Below are positions 1 to 13,540 of a DNA stretch of 64,000 nucleotides, one piece after another. The DNA is taken from assembly GCF_019175385.1 (NCBI RefSeq), contig NC_083337.1:167165713-167229712 (forward strand). The letters are read 5' to 3'. The notes beneath the pieces are model-generated. The model worked only from the letters and a program-made list of their open reading frames with translations, was not told the origin of the DNA and ran no database searches. The translations under genes were made by a program, and so were the position numbers. The stretch's first letter is position 1; every line of letters begins with the position of its first letter. This stretch comes from Lycium barbarum (Eukaryota; Streptophyta; Magnoliopsida; Solanales; Solanaceae).

Positions 1-273
1 TTATTCCTTTACGAAGGAAACAGATAAGAATCAATATCCTGTCAAAATCTTACAAATTGTAGCAATCAATGTATAGTTTTGTTGTGCTATCCTGTCAGCC
101 CTCAATACTTTGCATCAATATCCAAAAAATGTGACCTTTCTTGGCTTTACAACCTATGTAAAATGTGAACCCCATCCCAGAATTCTCCCTGGAATGGGAG
201 GAAGAATACATGTCTCTCTGTATATTCAATTTCTATGTCCACTAAAAAAGAATTTGTACTGATACTTCTTGTC

Positions 274-1017
274 TCATCGTCGACCAGTTAGGTACTTTTT
301 CTTTATAGATTTAGAACTAGGGGAGACACCTGTTTTTGTTCGATTTCTTTTCCGAGAACCTTTGGCAGTAGAGACCTCCTCTTCCCCCTCCTCATCATCA
401 GTGTCAATTACTTTACAATCTGACCTAGTCTGTGAGCTGATACGCTGAGGAACGTGAACATTGAAGTAATAGTCGATGATGTTTTTCCTATTCTTGCAAG
501 GAAAAGATGCTAATGCTGGTTTCAAGAAGCTTTTACTTTTAGATATCCGATTCATCTTAACGAGGGAGCTGAACTTTTCTTGTTCCTCAGCATTCCACAA
601 GTTGGAAACTTCTCCTCCCATCTCATCAAAATTCCAGGCATTAAAGGCTGTCCCCAGTTCAGACTTAATCTTCATCCTTTCTTCTTTAACATGAGTTTTA
701 ACACATTCAACAGATCCAGGGGACTCACAAGGACAAGATTCGGTTCTCCCTTTCCCAATCAACTCCTCGTTAACTTCCTTGTTTTCTAGGTTGTTGTCTG
801 TTGGCCATACCGGTGTACCAAGCCATTTAGAAGTATCCGATTCGTCCTCTTTATACTTGCATTTACCCTCATTCTGAGAGCCAGCCCAATCTGGAACATC
901 AGCCTGAAACCTGGGTCCTACTGGGATTACCAATTTGTCGCGAACATCATAGATGAGATCCAACCGATCTGATTTCTCCTCAACGGTCGGATTCGTTAGT
1001 TCTTCTGCGTTCTGCAT
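274..1017 (-). CDS. ELM2/SANT-type nuclear protein, 247 aa
   Basis: Single uninterrupted frame of 247 codons ending in TGA-side 3' flank at 274. Residues 29-45 (KLVIPVGPRFQADVPDW) match the start of plant ELM2 domains, and residues 65-73 (WLGTPVWPT) match the conserved second block of the same family. Residues about 129-192 (FDEMGGEVSNLW..., then DYYFNVHVPQR) look like the SANT/Myb-like part that follows ELM2 in plant proteins. An acidic run (about 206-214) and a Lys/Arg-rich C-terminus (about 218-247) suggest nuclear localisation. Family members are thought to act in chromatin or transcription complexes, which is knowledge of the family and not shown here. The protein is short compared with ARID-ELM2 or longer ELM2-Myb proteins, so upstream exons cannot be excluded. 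A GT donor-like site (minus strand, near 1541) may mark a 5' UTR intron. Bases 1-273 would be its 3' UTR. Confidence 0.7.
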   Translation of the reverse strand: MQNAEELTNPTVEEKSDRLDLIYDVRDKLVIPVGPRFQADVPDWAGSQNEGKCKYKEDESDTSKWLGTPVWPTDNNLENKEVNEELIGKGRTESCPCESPGSVECVKTHVKEERMKIKSELGTAFNAWNFDEMGGEVSNLWNAEEQEKFSSLVKMNRISKSKSFLKPALASFPCKNRKNIIDYYFNVHVPQRISSQTRSDCKVIDTDDEEGEEEVSTAKGSRKRNRTKTGVSPSSKSIKKKYLTGRR

Positions 1018-3690
1018 ACTTCATGAGTACATGGAAGAACAAGAGTGATGGAGTTTGAAGAATTCGTTTTCTAGTGAATATATAACTGTTCCTCAAGCTG
1101 CGGAGAGTAGTATTTGAACTGAGACTTTGCTTTAAAAGAGATTGCTGTTTTATAGGGTTATCCAACTTTCCTGTTTGACAACAGTGCAAGCTCCTTTAGC
1201 AGCAACTTAAGCAGCCCTTCTGTACATGCCAAAAATAGAGAAATTAAACAGAGGAATGGGCAAGTGATAAAGTTCTGAGGTAGTAGTTGGACTCAAATGG
1301 AAATCAAACTGCGTAAGAATTGAATTAAAGAGAGGAAATGGTTAGTATAGAAGTTCTAAAGGAAGTACTGGGCGCAAATGGAAAGCAGAGTTGCGTAATA
1401 CTGAAGATTATTTAACAAAGAGCAATAGTTTTATTAGCACAATTCTCATCAGGAAACAGATCTAAGACCCCATCATTATGTTACAAATTTAAAGTGAGTG
1501 AGGAGAGTGAAGATCAAGACTCTACATTAATAAGCTTACCTCTTGTAATTCTAAATCCTAACATGTTGATGACAATGTGAAGACTGTACAAACGTTGTTG
1601 ATTATCTATTTCGCTTTAGCTGGTGACCATAAAGGGACACAACTATTAAAGGTGATATACAGTTTTACTTCATTCCACAACATAAGGAATATTTTTTTTC
1701 TTATGTTGTTTCTCTTGATTTTACACCTTTAAGCATAACATCATTCTATTTCTTACAATATCTACGGGCTACATTGGTGTTTTATAAGGGTTGAAGGTAA
1801 TTTGTCTAACTTTGTAGCTTCAACCTCCCAATCTACTTGACATTGAAAGAACACCAAACAACAACAAATTCGAAATTAGCTTGACCTCAAATTTTCTTTA
1901 GGTATTTAAAGTTTGGTTTCATTTGATTCTTGGCCTTTTCCTACTTTATTAACATTCTTTAAACCTACTTTCTCAAGCAGGAATGCGGGATTACTCCAAT
2001 TTGCAACAAATTCTAGTTTTCACTATTATAATTTGGGGATCGCAATTCAGAAAAATGTGACTTCCAATATACCAAACACACTAATAATTGAAGGATTTGA
2101 AAGACAAACAAAACGTGAATATCAAAATGAGTAACTAAATGGGGCAATGTCTAATAATATATTTTCTCATTTGTCTCCTTCGTTCATGAGAACACCATCT
2201 AAATCTTAGGCAATGAAGCTATCAAAATAATCTCAAACAAAGGCTCAAGTGAAATAGACCAACAAATTGTTCCAAAAACTGAAGTGTTACAGGAACCCTA
2301 GCAAGCCAATACCTAGTCCAATCTCCAGACCCCATTTCAAAAAAAAAAAAAAAAAAAATTATCCACACATGACTAGTATTAAGGTGGTGTTTGTTTCAAA
2401 AAATGGTGAAATGATTTTCAAATTTTCTAGTTTTTGAAAAAAGTTTAAAGTTTTCTCGAAATTCTTTTTTTGTTTTTCCAACCAAACGGCCTTTTGACTC
2501 TATCCAAAAACTGAAAAATACCTCTGGAGCTTTTTCAAATGTAGGTTTTATTTTATTTAAACAAGATTATTTTAAATATTTCCTGGTTCATGAGTTTTCC
2601 AATTTCTGTAAAGCAAAAGCTACTGATCTCAGGTCCAGGCCTCACAATAGAGCGGTAATATAAAATTTCGAATTCGAAGCACCAAAAATCAAGAAACTGA
2701 ATCAAGATACATATTACTCGATCTTCTTGTAAGTACGAAACAAGGGTTTTTATTTTCTACAAGGTTTAACTACTTTTCTCCAAGAAATGAAGATTTTAAA
2801 CCCTAATTTCTTAGCTTTGTACTTTGAATTCACTCTACTGAAGTTTTCTTTGAAATCTACGCAAATCAATTTCAGGCGAAAAAAAATAAAAAAAATCTTC
2901 CAAATTTTCTTGATACAGGAAGATATTTTCTTGTTTTATTCCACACAAAGGATATTCCAAAACCAAAACATAATGTCAATAAGATATTCTACTTTCGGTA
3001 AAAATTTAATTGACATTTAAAAAAAAAATCCAATTTTATGCTACAGTCCAAGTATACGTATATTTGTTTAAAGTTATTGAACAATATCATCAGTGTAAGT
3101 ACCATAATTAGCGCAAAAGAATTGAATATCTAAAGAAGGAAAGTACACTTGCCTGTTGTTTTCTCAACAATTGTCAAAATGGGACCAAGTTGCTCGCCAA
3201 TCTACAGCCTCTTGGAAAAAAGAAAAAGAGAAAAAGAGTAATGAAAATGTGAAGAAAGAAAAATTTAAAAGACGTTTATATATAACAAGGAATAGAAAAG
3301 AGAAGGATGCTTTTGTACCAATCCAAGTGAAGCCTTTAGTTTCCCTTTTCTGGTTTTGGGTGTCACATGGAGAAATGGATGTGTAGGAACATCAATATAT
3401 ATAATAGGGTTGGGAAAGGGTATTTATGGAAATACAAAATATTTGACGTAAAAGATATTTTTGGATCGAATCAGGGTGTAGTTTAGATTTTCACGAAACA
3501 GGTTTTGACCAATAATATCTCCAAATAGAGCCGTCAAAATGGATTTGGATTGTGAAATCAGCCCAACTCAACTCACTTGTTCGGTGTGGTTGGGCTGACA
3601 TTTTCTTTACCCATTTAAAATTAAGGCTCTTTAGTCGGTCCATCTGCCTCATGTTGTTGGATTGGACTAACTCGTGAGTCAAAACATTGG
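1018..3690. other. Gene-free upstream and intergenic DNA
   Basis: Bases 1018-1560 are probably the 5' leader or promoter of the ELM2 gene on the minus strand. The rest is AT-rich with short meaningless frames. There is a poly-A run near 2338-2358. The stretch 2384-2500 resembles the end of a decayed MITE (a 'ggtgtttgtttcaaaa' block and 'ccaaccaaacggcc'). I see no conserved coding sequence. Confidence 0.5.
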
Positions 3691-4039
3691 AAAGAAACCT
3701 GATCTTGCTCAGTTTTAAATATGTTTGATGACGATGTGACTGTGCTTAAATGGACAAGTGAAAGTGAGGATTCATGTATGATCATTTTAATCACCCTTAA
3801 GATAATTTCAGCGATAAGAGAGCAAACATTAACATTTGATTAGTATATGCTTTTAGGAGAGAAGCCCAATGGTTATTTAACGACCTGTGTAGGGTTGTTA
3901 AATCCTATAAATACCTAGGCATTATGGTCAGATTATGCAAGCTAGTTAAGTGCTAAAACAAATATGTACTTCCTCCCCCTGTATTCATGAAAAAAATGAT
4001 TGATTGATAGTGTTTCTCAGCTGCAAAATTTCTAACATT

Positions 4040-4051
4040 TGGTATCAGAGC
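4040..4051 (+). other. tRNA-iMet primer-binding site
   Basis: The 12-base motif TGGTATCAGAGC is the classical plant copia PBS. It sits two bases after the presumed LTR end and fixes the orientation of the decayed element as plus. Confidence 0.75.
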
Positions 4052-4163
4052 TAATTATGTCAATTAGCCCGTAGAAAACTTAAATTTTTTAGATTGAAAA
4101 TGAAGAATCTTTTGATTGAAATGAATGTGAATGAGATTAACTACTATAACTATGAGAATGTTG

Positions 4164-4343
4164 AATTGGAGCAATGATAAAGTTGTCTTTGTGTGACCTA
4201 TAGGTTACAGGTTTGAGCCGGGAAGCAGCCACTAATGCTTGCATTAGGTAGCCTGTCAACATCATACCCCTTGCAGTACGACCCTTCCTCAAAACCTACT
4301 AATGCGTGATGCTTTGTGCACTGGGCAGCCCTTTTTGCCCTTT
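4164..4343 (+). mobile_element. TS-family-like SINE
   Basis: The sequence follows the tobacco TS SINE layout: an A-box-like start (GATAAAGTTG), GTGACCTATAGGTTACAGG, a B box (GGTTTGAGCC), AAGCAGCCACTAATGC, CTTGCATTAGG, and a 3' end GTGCACTGGGCAGCCC with a short T-rich tail. It is flanked by a 16-bp direct repeat with one mismatch, AACTATGAGAATGTTG (4148-4163) and AACTATGAGAATATTG (4344-4359). It inserted into the decayed copia element. TS SINEs are tRNA-derived, Pol III-transcribed and mobilised by LINEs; that part is established knowledge. Confidence 0.82.
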
Positions 4344-4813
4344 AACTATGAGAATATTGGGCTAGAGAAGCACCAGATTGACAAGATATATAAATTTTGC
4401 AGACGAAACTACAAAGATTTCAAAAACAAAAAGTTCTGGAAAGATTAGTTTTATGGTAAGGAGTTAAACATAGGTTAAACCCTGATAAAATAGTTTCTTA
4501 TAGAGTAGTTGCATTATGAAGAATCTTGAATAAAGAGGTAGTGAATTATATTGTTATCATGTGAATGATGGTTAAGAGACCATGCTCCATCAAGGAATTG
4601 ATGATGAGATGTTTGACAAGGCTTGTTGTTTGTTATAGAAACCCGAATAAAGTAAACATATTGAAGAGGAGGATATATTGAGAAGGCTCAAAAAATGAAG
4701 GGGTCATTGCAAAGCTTCTACAATTCCTATTTTAAGATTTAATTAATTATGTTGTCTTAGTAATTGAAGAGTTCAAAGACTTGAACACCGTGACCATATA
4801 GAAGCTTATTAGT

Positions 4814-5318
4814 CGCGAAAAGGGTAAAAAATGACCCTTAATTTTGGAAAAAGGTCAAAAAATATCCTCCATTATAAATTTGGGTAAAAAATACCCCTCG
4901 CGTCATTAAAGTTTTCATATATACTCTTGTCTTAACGGAAATCCCTGACATAACCCGATTTCATTTCTAAACCCGCTCCATTTAAACCCGTCTCAACTAA
5001 ATAAAAAATTCATATGGGTTACCCTTTCTTGTGCCTAATAACTCCAGATGTGTTCCTTATGCGACCAACTTGTTCCTGAGTTCTACATCTGAAGTCATTA
5101 GGCACACGAGCGGGTAACCCATATGTGTTTTTTATTTAGTTGGGACGGGTTTAAATGGAGCGGGTTTAAAAATGAAATTGAGTTATGTTGGGGATTCCGT
5201 TAAGACAGGGATATATATGAAAACTTTAATGACGTGAGGGGTATTTTTGACCAAAATTTGTAATGGTTAATATTTTTAGCCCTTTTCGCAAAGTAGAGGG
5301 TATTTTTGACCCTTTTCC
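4814..5318. mobile_element. Foldback (MULE-like) MITE
   Basis: Two arms of about 240 bases are inverted copies of each other (for example TTTAATGGAGCGGG-type and CGGGTAACCCATATG-type blocks on both sides). They are flanked by a 9-bp direct repeat CTTATTAGT (4805-4813 and 5319-5327). A 9-bp TSD with long inverted arms fits a Mutator-like foldback. It interrupts the gag remnant of the decayed copia element. There is no coding sequence inside. Confidence 0.8.
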
Positions 5319-5564
5319 CTTATTAGTTCTTTGCAAGTTTATGACAAAGACCGAAGAAGTTGAAACTAAGAATCAATTGAACTAGTTTTTTAAAGAAAAA
5401 ACTTTTTTTGATGGAAAATGAAAGGCATGACTTGTACCAAAGCTGTAAACATGGATGAGGTAAAGGTAAATTCAAGAAAGAAGTCGAGTGGTCAAGTTAC
5501 AAGATTCACTCGTGGTTATCTTCGCCAAGCCATTCGAGACTGATATCTTCTACATATTCACTTA

Positions 5565-5808
5565 GAGCCCGTTTGGATTGGCTTATAAGTTGCTTATAAG
5601 ATGTTTTCAGCTTTTTTGAGTGTTTGCCTGGCCAGCTTAAAGTCATTTTGTGCTTAAAATAAGCTCAAAAAAATAATTGGGCCCATTTGACTTAGCTTAT
5701 CTAAAACAGCTTATAAGCCCAAAAAAATAAGTTAGACTACCCCAACTTATTTTTTTTAGCTTATAAGCTGTTTGCAGCTTATAGGCATAAGCCCATCCAA
5801 ACAGGCTC
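5565..5808. mobile_element. PIF/Harbinger-like MITE, 244 bp
   Basis: Terminal inverted repeats GAGCCCGTTTGGATTGGCTT and AAGCCCATCCAAACAGGCTC, with a 3-bp TTA duplicated at 5562-5564 and 5809-5811. The interior has several copies of the GCTTATAAG motif. TSD and size fit a Tourist-like element. Confidence 0.78.
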
Positions 5809-6170
5809 TTAGAGTGATGAATCTAGTTTAAAGGAGGTCTTGATAAATTAAGCCAAATTCATCTTAAATACATGAATGTTCTTAGTTTATGTATACAAAA
5901 TTAATGTAAGGTTATATGTATTCTTGTGTTCATGAACTAAGGAATACAAATTTATTTTTATTACTAGAAATAAACGAAGGTAACTGTATTAGATTAGGTA
6001 CATCATAAACGCCAGAAGAAGTTTTTATATATCTAGGTATGTTAGTCCTATTATGTAAGCCAATCGAGTAAAGTAACTTTTTTGTCCGCTTATCTTCATG
6101 AGATATAAAGAGAAGAAAATTAGAGCAATGATCTAATTAACTCAATGAATAAACAATAAGCATTTATATA

Positions 6171-7172
6171 CAACAACAACAACAACCCAGTGAAATCCCA
6201 CATCGTGGGGTCTGGGGAGGGTAAAGTGTACGCAGACCTTACTTCTACCAAGATAGGACGGCTGTTTCCGAAAGACCCTCGGCTCAAGAAAAGCATAAAA
6301 GCATAAAAAAAAGTCAGATAAGGCTAAGAGATTCAAAGCGATATGGAAATGAAATAATATAAAATAAAGTAATACAATCGACACAGATACCACAGGATAA
6401 TCAAAACACTGGAAATAGCAGATAATAGCATAAATCGGAGCACAAGAAATTATATTGCGATACTGCGACTACTATTAAGAACGGATAACGAGACTATCTA
6501 TTAGCCTTCTACCCTAATTTGGGTCCTCCAAACCCTCCTATCTAAGGTCATGTCCTCGGTAAGCTGTAATTGTGTCATGTCGTGTCTAATTACCTCTCCC
6601 CAATACTTCTTCGGCCTACCCCTACCTCGTCTGAAACCATCCATGGCCAACCTCTCACACCTCCGCACTGGGTCATCTGTGTCTCTCCTCTTCACATGCC
6701 CAAACCATCTCAATCTCGCTTCTCGCATCTTGTCTTCCACCGAGGCCACCCCCACCTTATCCCGAATAACCTCGTTCCTAATCCTGTCGCTCCTGGTGTG
6801 GCCACACATCCATCTCAACATTCTCATCTCGGCAACTTTCATCATTTGAACGTGAGAGAACTTAACTGGCCAACACTCCGCCCCATACAACATAGTCAGT
6901 CTAACCACCGCTTTGTAGAACTTGCCCTTAAGTTTTGGTGGCACCGTCTTGTCACATAGCACTCCGGAAACAAGCCTCAATTTTATCCACCCTGCCCCAA
7001 TACGATGTGTGACATCATCTTCAATCTCCCCGCTGTCTTGCACAATAGACCCAAGGTACTTAAAACTACTTTTCTTCTAGATGGCCTGGGTACCAAGCCT
7101 CACTTCTACGCCAGCCTCCTGAGGTGCTTCACTGAACTTTCACTCCAAGTACTCTGTCTTGGTCCTACTTAG
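6171..7172 (-). mobile_element. 3' part of a split LINE (RTE-like)
   Basis: Reading on the minus strand, bases 7043-6501 encode a frame of 180 codons that matches the region after the reverse transcriptase of Solanaceae LINEs (motifs [37 protein letters not shown]). The untranslated tail carries the very common block GGGTCTGGGGAGGGTAAAGT (reverse complement seen in plus) and ends in TTG repeats at 6171-6186. The left flank ATAAGCATTTATATA (6156-6170) recurs exactly at 15684-15698, showing that this piece and 14928-15683 are the two ends of one insertion. The frame is cut at 7172 by an LTR end. Confidence 0.88.
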
Positions 7173-9562
7173 TGTCACACCCCATTTTAACCGGGTTGAT
7201 TTAGGAGTATGACGTATTGGTGATTCCTATTTATTTTGTTTAAAGGAGTCGCCACCTAATTAATTTAACGGTGAATTAGGACACCTAAACATTAACTAAG
7301 GTAAAGTTAAAACTAAACCTCTGTTAATGGTCTGCTTAACCAGTATGATTCTAGGCAAGGGCTCTATATTATCCTAAAGGGAAGGGGTTAGGCATCCTTT
7401 AGAATCCGTTAACTTACGGTTATCCGACCAAACTTAGGTTAATTAATTAGATTGAATAAGATGCTTGAGATTTTAAAAAGTATAAGAAATGTTGCTGAAG
7501 TTTATAAAATATAAGAAATGTTGCTGAGGTTTTATAAAAATATAAGAATGACGCTTAAGATAAGATTTAAGTAAAATATAATGATTTACATGAAAGGGGA
7601 TTTTAAATGCTATTTTAAAACTTATAGAAGTTGATACGGCTTTTAAATAAGAATGCTATTTAGAATGAGATTTGTAGAAAATATAGTAATTTACATAAGG
7701 AAACTTCAGATGCCATTTAAGATAAACTTATAAAATGTTGCTAAGGCCTTAAATAATAATTCTCTTTGAAATAAAATTTATACATAATATATAAAAATGC
7801 GAATTTGTAACATGTTTTGATAACTATTTGAAACAACTTTAACGATTATGTATTAATTGGCTTCGCGCTTTGGAAATACGAGATTATGCTTTGTTAACTA
7901 CATTTGACTAAAGTATGCATAATTTGGATGAAACTTTAAGACGTCTACAAAATATTCTTTAATTCCTATTTGCGTGTTAGTGACGTTTTGAAATTCCTAA
8001 GATAATAAAACATGATTCCTTTGACTCAAAAAATGTGAATTTCATGCTATTGAAAATTAGTCATCCTAAATGTTATAAATACTTCGAATAACTTCAATAT
8101 AAAAGAAGAAAATGAAACTTACGGGACTAATTATTAGTTTTTCCTTAGATTGACTAACCCTTACTAAAATCAAAACTACTAATTCATTAAGATTCGTCTA
8201 AATTAGGAGAATAAAACAAAGTAAAAGGTTAGTTGCATAATACAAATTAGATGCACAAAATAAAATAAAATAAAGGAGTAGATATAATTTAATGGGGGGT
8301 CAGCCCATTTTTAGAACTGCTGCTGCTGTTTTTCGTTTGGGCTTTGGCCCAGCATTTTATTTTGCTGCGGACAGAGCTGATGCGAGGGAGGTTTCGTTGG
8401 GCTTTTGGCCCAACGCCCAATGTGGAAGGAGATGAGTCCTTTGGACTCGTATGCGAGGTTCATGCGAAAAGAAAATGAAAGAAAGATTAGTATTCGATCA
8501 ATAAGGTTAAACATGTAAAAGTATAAATTCAAACAACTCCGTAGGTTATATATATACATTACGTATACTTAAGTATAATCCATGCATACACAAATTAGCC
8601 ACCACACACATATCAACAGGTGATACTCAAACATGGGCAGAATCAAATAGTGTAGCATTCGTTGTTCTTAGACGTGTATAGAATTTGGACATATACAAAG
8701 GTTGGTATACACATAATATTCAGAGTACACTTGATATACTTGAAAGGTATACACTAATGTGCGACCCTTGTATACACTCGGTGTATACTAAGGCTCATAT
8801 ACTATGTATACTTAGAGGTATATCATACCACAAACAAAACTATATGAGGAATAGAAGGAAACAAGCCAACATGGGCAAATTTCAAAAAATGCAAACAAAA
8901 GGAAAGGAAATTCATGCACTGTCATGTCAACTTATGTGCTTCAAACCAAAACCAACATACCAATCTACACATGCTTGACAACTTGCAGACTGAGCATAAA
9001 TCTAAGAGGACAAAAAAAACACATTCCTAAACGGACAGTTTCAGACTTATGTATGCAGATTACCAAAGGGCCAAAGTATTTCTTATTCCTAAATGAAAAC
9101 ATGTTCAAGTCATTACCAAATTTCGTTCATTTAGGAACTTCCAACAAAATATTCAACCACCACAGTTATATTCTTATCAGAGGGAAAGACAAAGGAACTA
9201 ACAATAGGTATGTGCATCGCAGTCATACAGAGGCATGAGTATTTAGTAGATTCACATGAACTACATATGAACACAAACATGTTAATAAGATTAAAAATCA
9301 TCTGAAACTGAATTAAGGCATGAATAGGCAGATTCTGCTGACTACCAGCCTGGAAATTAAACCATATTAACATGAATGTCTAAGTATTTTAAAACGAAAC
9401 TTAAGCTAACTAAAAATAGGAATATGCATAAGGTTACTGGGCCAAGCTAAACTGAATACCAACTGAGCATTTGGATTATAAATATAAACCAAACAGGGGA
9501 CAGCAGGATCAAATAGCAAAACAAAGCAAAGAGAGCACCAATACACCTAAACACACTAATAC

Positions 9563-12500
9563 TGTTGACACCCAATTTTGTCCCTCCCCTATTTAATTTA
9601 CTCTGTTTTCTAAATTTACTGACGAGCTAAATACTTTATCTTCACAATATTTTTTGCCACTTCTACTAATATCATTACTTTTAATTTTTTACATTACATG
9701 TATCACTTTACTACAAATTTTAGATGATTTTGTCATCATTTTATTTTTTTCGAGTTTGGACTCGTTAAATTAATTACAAGACAAAATTTTATAAAATATC
9801 TATTTTTTTTTTACATATTAATTATTTATTGTCTTTACATAATATATATTATACCAGTCATTAAATTGGAAGCCCAAAATAATTAAATAGAGGAGAAAAA
9901 ATCAACAATTTTCATCTCATAAGCAATTGCTCGGAAGTATATCAATGTTGGACTCATTTTGAAGCTCGTATTTTAAAACAACGTATTATAATTTTTATTT
10001 CATCAAAACATTATTTTACAAGGGGGAAATTCTTGATAATAGCTATCTACCCCAAAAGAAAAACAAAAGAGAAAATAAATAAATAAATAAAAAAAAAAAA
10101 CTTTGCAGCATTCCTCTTTCTTCATTTCACCACGCCACAATCTGATTTCTTCTCCACATATATTTTTTTTTGGACTACATCTCAATCTCTTATTCTCCCT
10201 AAACCTACCCGCTCCCTCTTTCTTTCCTATCTTCTTCTTTCTTCCGCCTCCTTTGTCATCTTCTTTTTTTTTTTTTTTTTTTTTTTATCCTTCATCGTGC
10301 TCCCCACCTCCCCTCTCTCTTTCATCCTCACCCACGTTACCCGCTCCTCTCCACTTCCGCTTGTCCCCCATTCCTTCGTCTCTCTCTTACGCTCCTCTCT
10401 TTTCTTAAACCAAACGAAGTCCTATAAAATCTGGGGGAAGTTAGGCAAATGAAGAAGAAAAAAAGAGATCGAGAAAAGGGGGGAGATTCAACACTGATCG
10501 GACACGGACGGGTGATGCATGAGTATTTTCTAAAAGTCTTGGGTTCGCTTTCATTTTCAAAATCGGGTCTTGCATTTTGTTTCAAATCAGAGAATACTCT
10601 CTGTTATGAAATTTGTGTCGAAAAATTAAGTTTTTCGTGATCCAATCAACTTTCGTCGCCGCTCGGCAAAAGAACTTTAAAGTATAACAAAGACATTTTA
10701 ATTTTTTGACTCGAAGTTTCGAATTCGTCAATACGAGAGTAGATTCGAGACTTGACGCCCCATTCACTGCACCCACAAAAGGTCAGTATATTTTTTTCTT
10801 TCAAATCTGAAGTTTCGAATATGTTCGCATGATTGTTTCGTTTCGATTGAATTTTAGTTTACGACTGGTAATATCAAGCATGTTCAGGATTGGTTAGTTT
10901 GGTTTTGGTTTTACTGATTCTTGTATGTTCGCGTCTTAATTTAGTTCGAGTTTGGCAGTCTAGAAGTTGATAGAATCTATTTGTTTATACCTTAACTTTA
11001 GCTTAGTTCAATTTCAGTATTGTTGTTGTTTAGCTGGTCGTATTAGTTCACGTAGGGATGATTATGATGATAGTGTTTGGCCTCTAATTTGACATAGTCA
11101 TGTTTACTTTGATCTGTTTAGAGTAGTTCAGTCATTTGCTGTTTGTCGTTTAAAGTGATTTTGGTGTTTAAAGTCCGTGCTATCTTATTTTTCTCTCGCC
11201 ATTTTGTTCAGATCTCAAGTTGTATTAATGGTTCTGTGTTTAGGCGTTAGAAGGTCTTTAATTCGCGAAGTGCTTCTTCATATTGTAGATATCCTTAGAA
11301 TAAGGATTCTTTTCCATTTAGGCTGTATACACTAAAGTCGGTAAATCTCTCTTCGTTATCTATTTATTAGCATTACTTTCTTGCTTGTTTCATTTGTTCG
11401 ATAGTTAGCTGTTAGGTTGGTTCGCTATTGGTTAACGTTAATAGATGATTGTGCCAGTTTCTGCTTAGATTCGGCTTGTATAGATTCATATATGTTTAGC
11501 ATATAAATTAGTTGGTTAGCTTAGCCTTAATGTGTGTTGATATGTGTCTATTTGAATATCATATTTAAAGGGATAATTTGTTGGCATGAATGTGGCAATG
11601 TTTGAACACCAGTGTATACGTGATAATTTAACTATGTCCAATCTTAAAAGATGTGTTAGCCTATCAGTTTAAGCATGAGGTCTAAGAGTCCTAGCTGCGA
11701 AGTTTCTTTGATCTCTTCCATGTCAGAGACATATGAAAACGGGTATATTCGATCGAGTCAGTAGTAGTCCCGTCGACCTGTTTGGTTCATTTAAATTCAA
11801 GTAATGAATGTATGAGGATTAGAATGCCTATTTTGCTTGTTTGGACTTCATTTTGATATTAAGAAAAACCATCCTTTAAATTCTGTTTCGTTATGAATTT
11901 TAGAACTAAAAAAACACTGCTTTGTTGGGCTTGAGAACGTGAGGTTATAATTCGATTTAATGACTGTCTGTTCTGTTTTCTCTTGCTAAAATATGTATTC
12001 CAAATCTGAAGTCATCTTTCCTGCACGTTTCTGCCACCATAAGTTAAAGAACGACTTCGTTTTAGGATTAGATGTTTACATGAGATCAGTTTCACTATAA
12101 GTTATTAGTTCTTTTTGGTGTCTCGATATGATAATTTTCTATGTAGTTTATGTTGACAGTGGAACAACAATTAAAAGGGATGCAAACCATGTCTACACAT
12201 TACCTCTAAATAAAATGAGAAATCCTTGAATCCAGTACAATGGCTGCACTTCTACTCCATGTCTTTATGCACACAAATATGTATTTTTGTTAAGCCTTGG
12301 TACATGTTCTCCTACTAAAAGAAGTCTTCTTGTAGAATATCATATCATGCCCTGAAGGATAGTGGTTAAAGATTAACTCTTCATGTCTTAGAGAATTCAT
12401 TTCACTGTAGTTTAAATGTGATGGACTTTGGGGATCATTTTTTTTTTATGCTTTGAAAGTTAAGCATGTATCATGGATTAGTTGTTTTTTTTAAGTTGTT

Positions 12501-13480
12501 CCGAGTGCCATCAGTTGCAAGATGGATACCCCGTTCGGCATTTTTGTATTTCGTGTTCCTGATGGTATCTTTGTTGTGTGTTACTTGGTTATATCTATTT
12601 TATTCAACATCTTTTAAAACTTGAGTTGTTTTACTAATCTCTTTATTTCTTCCTTTCTTTACATGTACACTTTGGAGTGAAAAATGGAGTTTTTTTATAA
12701 AAGACTCCTACTACTCAAGCATGTCTCAGACTGAGACTTCGGTGACGCCGCTACATCAATTACTACTACGCTTCCTCTCATGTTTGGATCCGTGTCTATG
12801 ATGGATCAAAGCTTAACAACCACAATTCTTGATTTCGGGAGGCCTATACGAAGGGCTTCTTACCTCTCTATCTTAGCCCTTTGATCCGTTTACTTGCCTT
12901 ATCTAAACTTCTTGTGTTAAATAGTTTAGTTGATCCATAGTCTACTCGCTTAGTATCATATTTTATGTTTTAGAATATAGTTCATATATCTGCACCAGTT
13001 AGAAATAATTAGTTAGTTTTGATATCACCCATTCAACGTAATACATACTCATTTTAGCTTTTTTTTGTAAACAAGTTAGGTCTTTTCTTTTCTTAAAGGC
13101 GCCTGGTCCACTTCTTATAATCATTGCTTTAATTCCTAAAGTTTTGGAAACATTTCAGTCCAGGCTTTTGTTTCTACCTAACTTGGCATGATAGCTTTAA
13201 TGGTGTTTAACTAGGATCTTAACGAAGAAATGTTATTTCTATATATTAAACTAGATTTTAAAGTATTAATCACCTTGTTATCCATTCTCTATTCTTGGAT
13301 TTCGGGATAAAATTATTTTAACTTCACATCATTTCCCAATTACGTAAATTTTGGACTTGAATATATAAAGTTAGTCGCTGCTTTTGCACCTTTAAATACT
13401 AATCCCCCCTTCTCATCTATAACTAATCAATTATTTTATACATCATCATTTATTTCCTACAAGTTCTATTTTAAATAGCA

Positions 13481-13540
<60 letters not shown>

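Larger units (their letters stand above)
3700..6130 (+). mobile_element. Decayed Ty1-copia element with gag remnant
   Basis: A primer-binding site complementary to initiator Met-tRNA (TGGTATCAGAGC) lies at 4040-4051, directly after an LTR-like end (...CTAACA). The presumed 5' LTR is about 3700-4037 and contains a TATA-like motif near 3906. Around 4756-4813 a reading frame resembles copia gag (IEEFKDLNTVT) and resumes after the inserted foldback at about 5328 (SSLQVYDKD), the usual gag block before the zinc knuckle. It carries stops, so it is dead. Bases 5880-6130 share a spaced pattern with the 5' LTR (TCTAGGTAT, ATTATG, AAGCC) and may be the 3' LTR. No protease, integrase or reverse transcriptase is left. 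The left and right ends are estimates. Confidence 0.55.

Noticed and set aside
3156..3386. 76-codon Lys-rich frame
   Set aside because: No domain, low complexity and no splice support.
6550..6959. Plus-strand frames of 99 and 129 codons
   Set aside because: They are the antisense of the LINE frame on the minus strand; no domain in the plus direction.
8311..9373. Several 80-104 codon frames inside the outer LTR
   Set aside because: No similarity to known proteins, low complexity, and they lie in LTR sequence.
10103..10776. Pro/Ser/Phe-rich frames of 60-100 codons
   Set aside because: Products of a pyrimidine-rich LTR leader.
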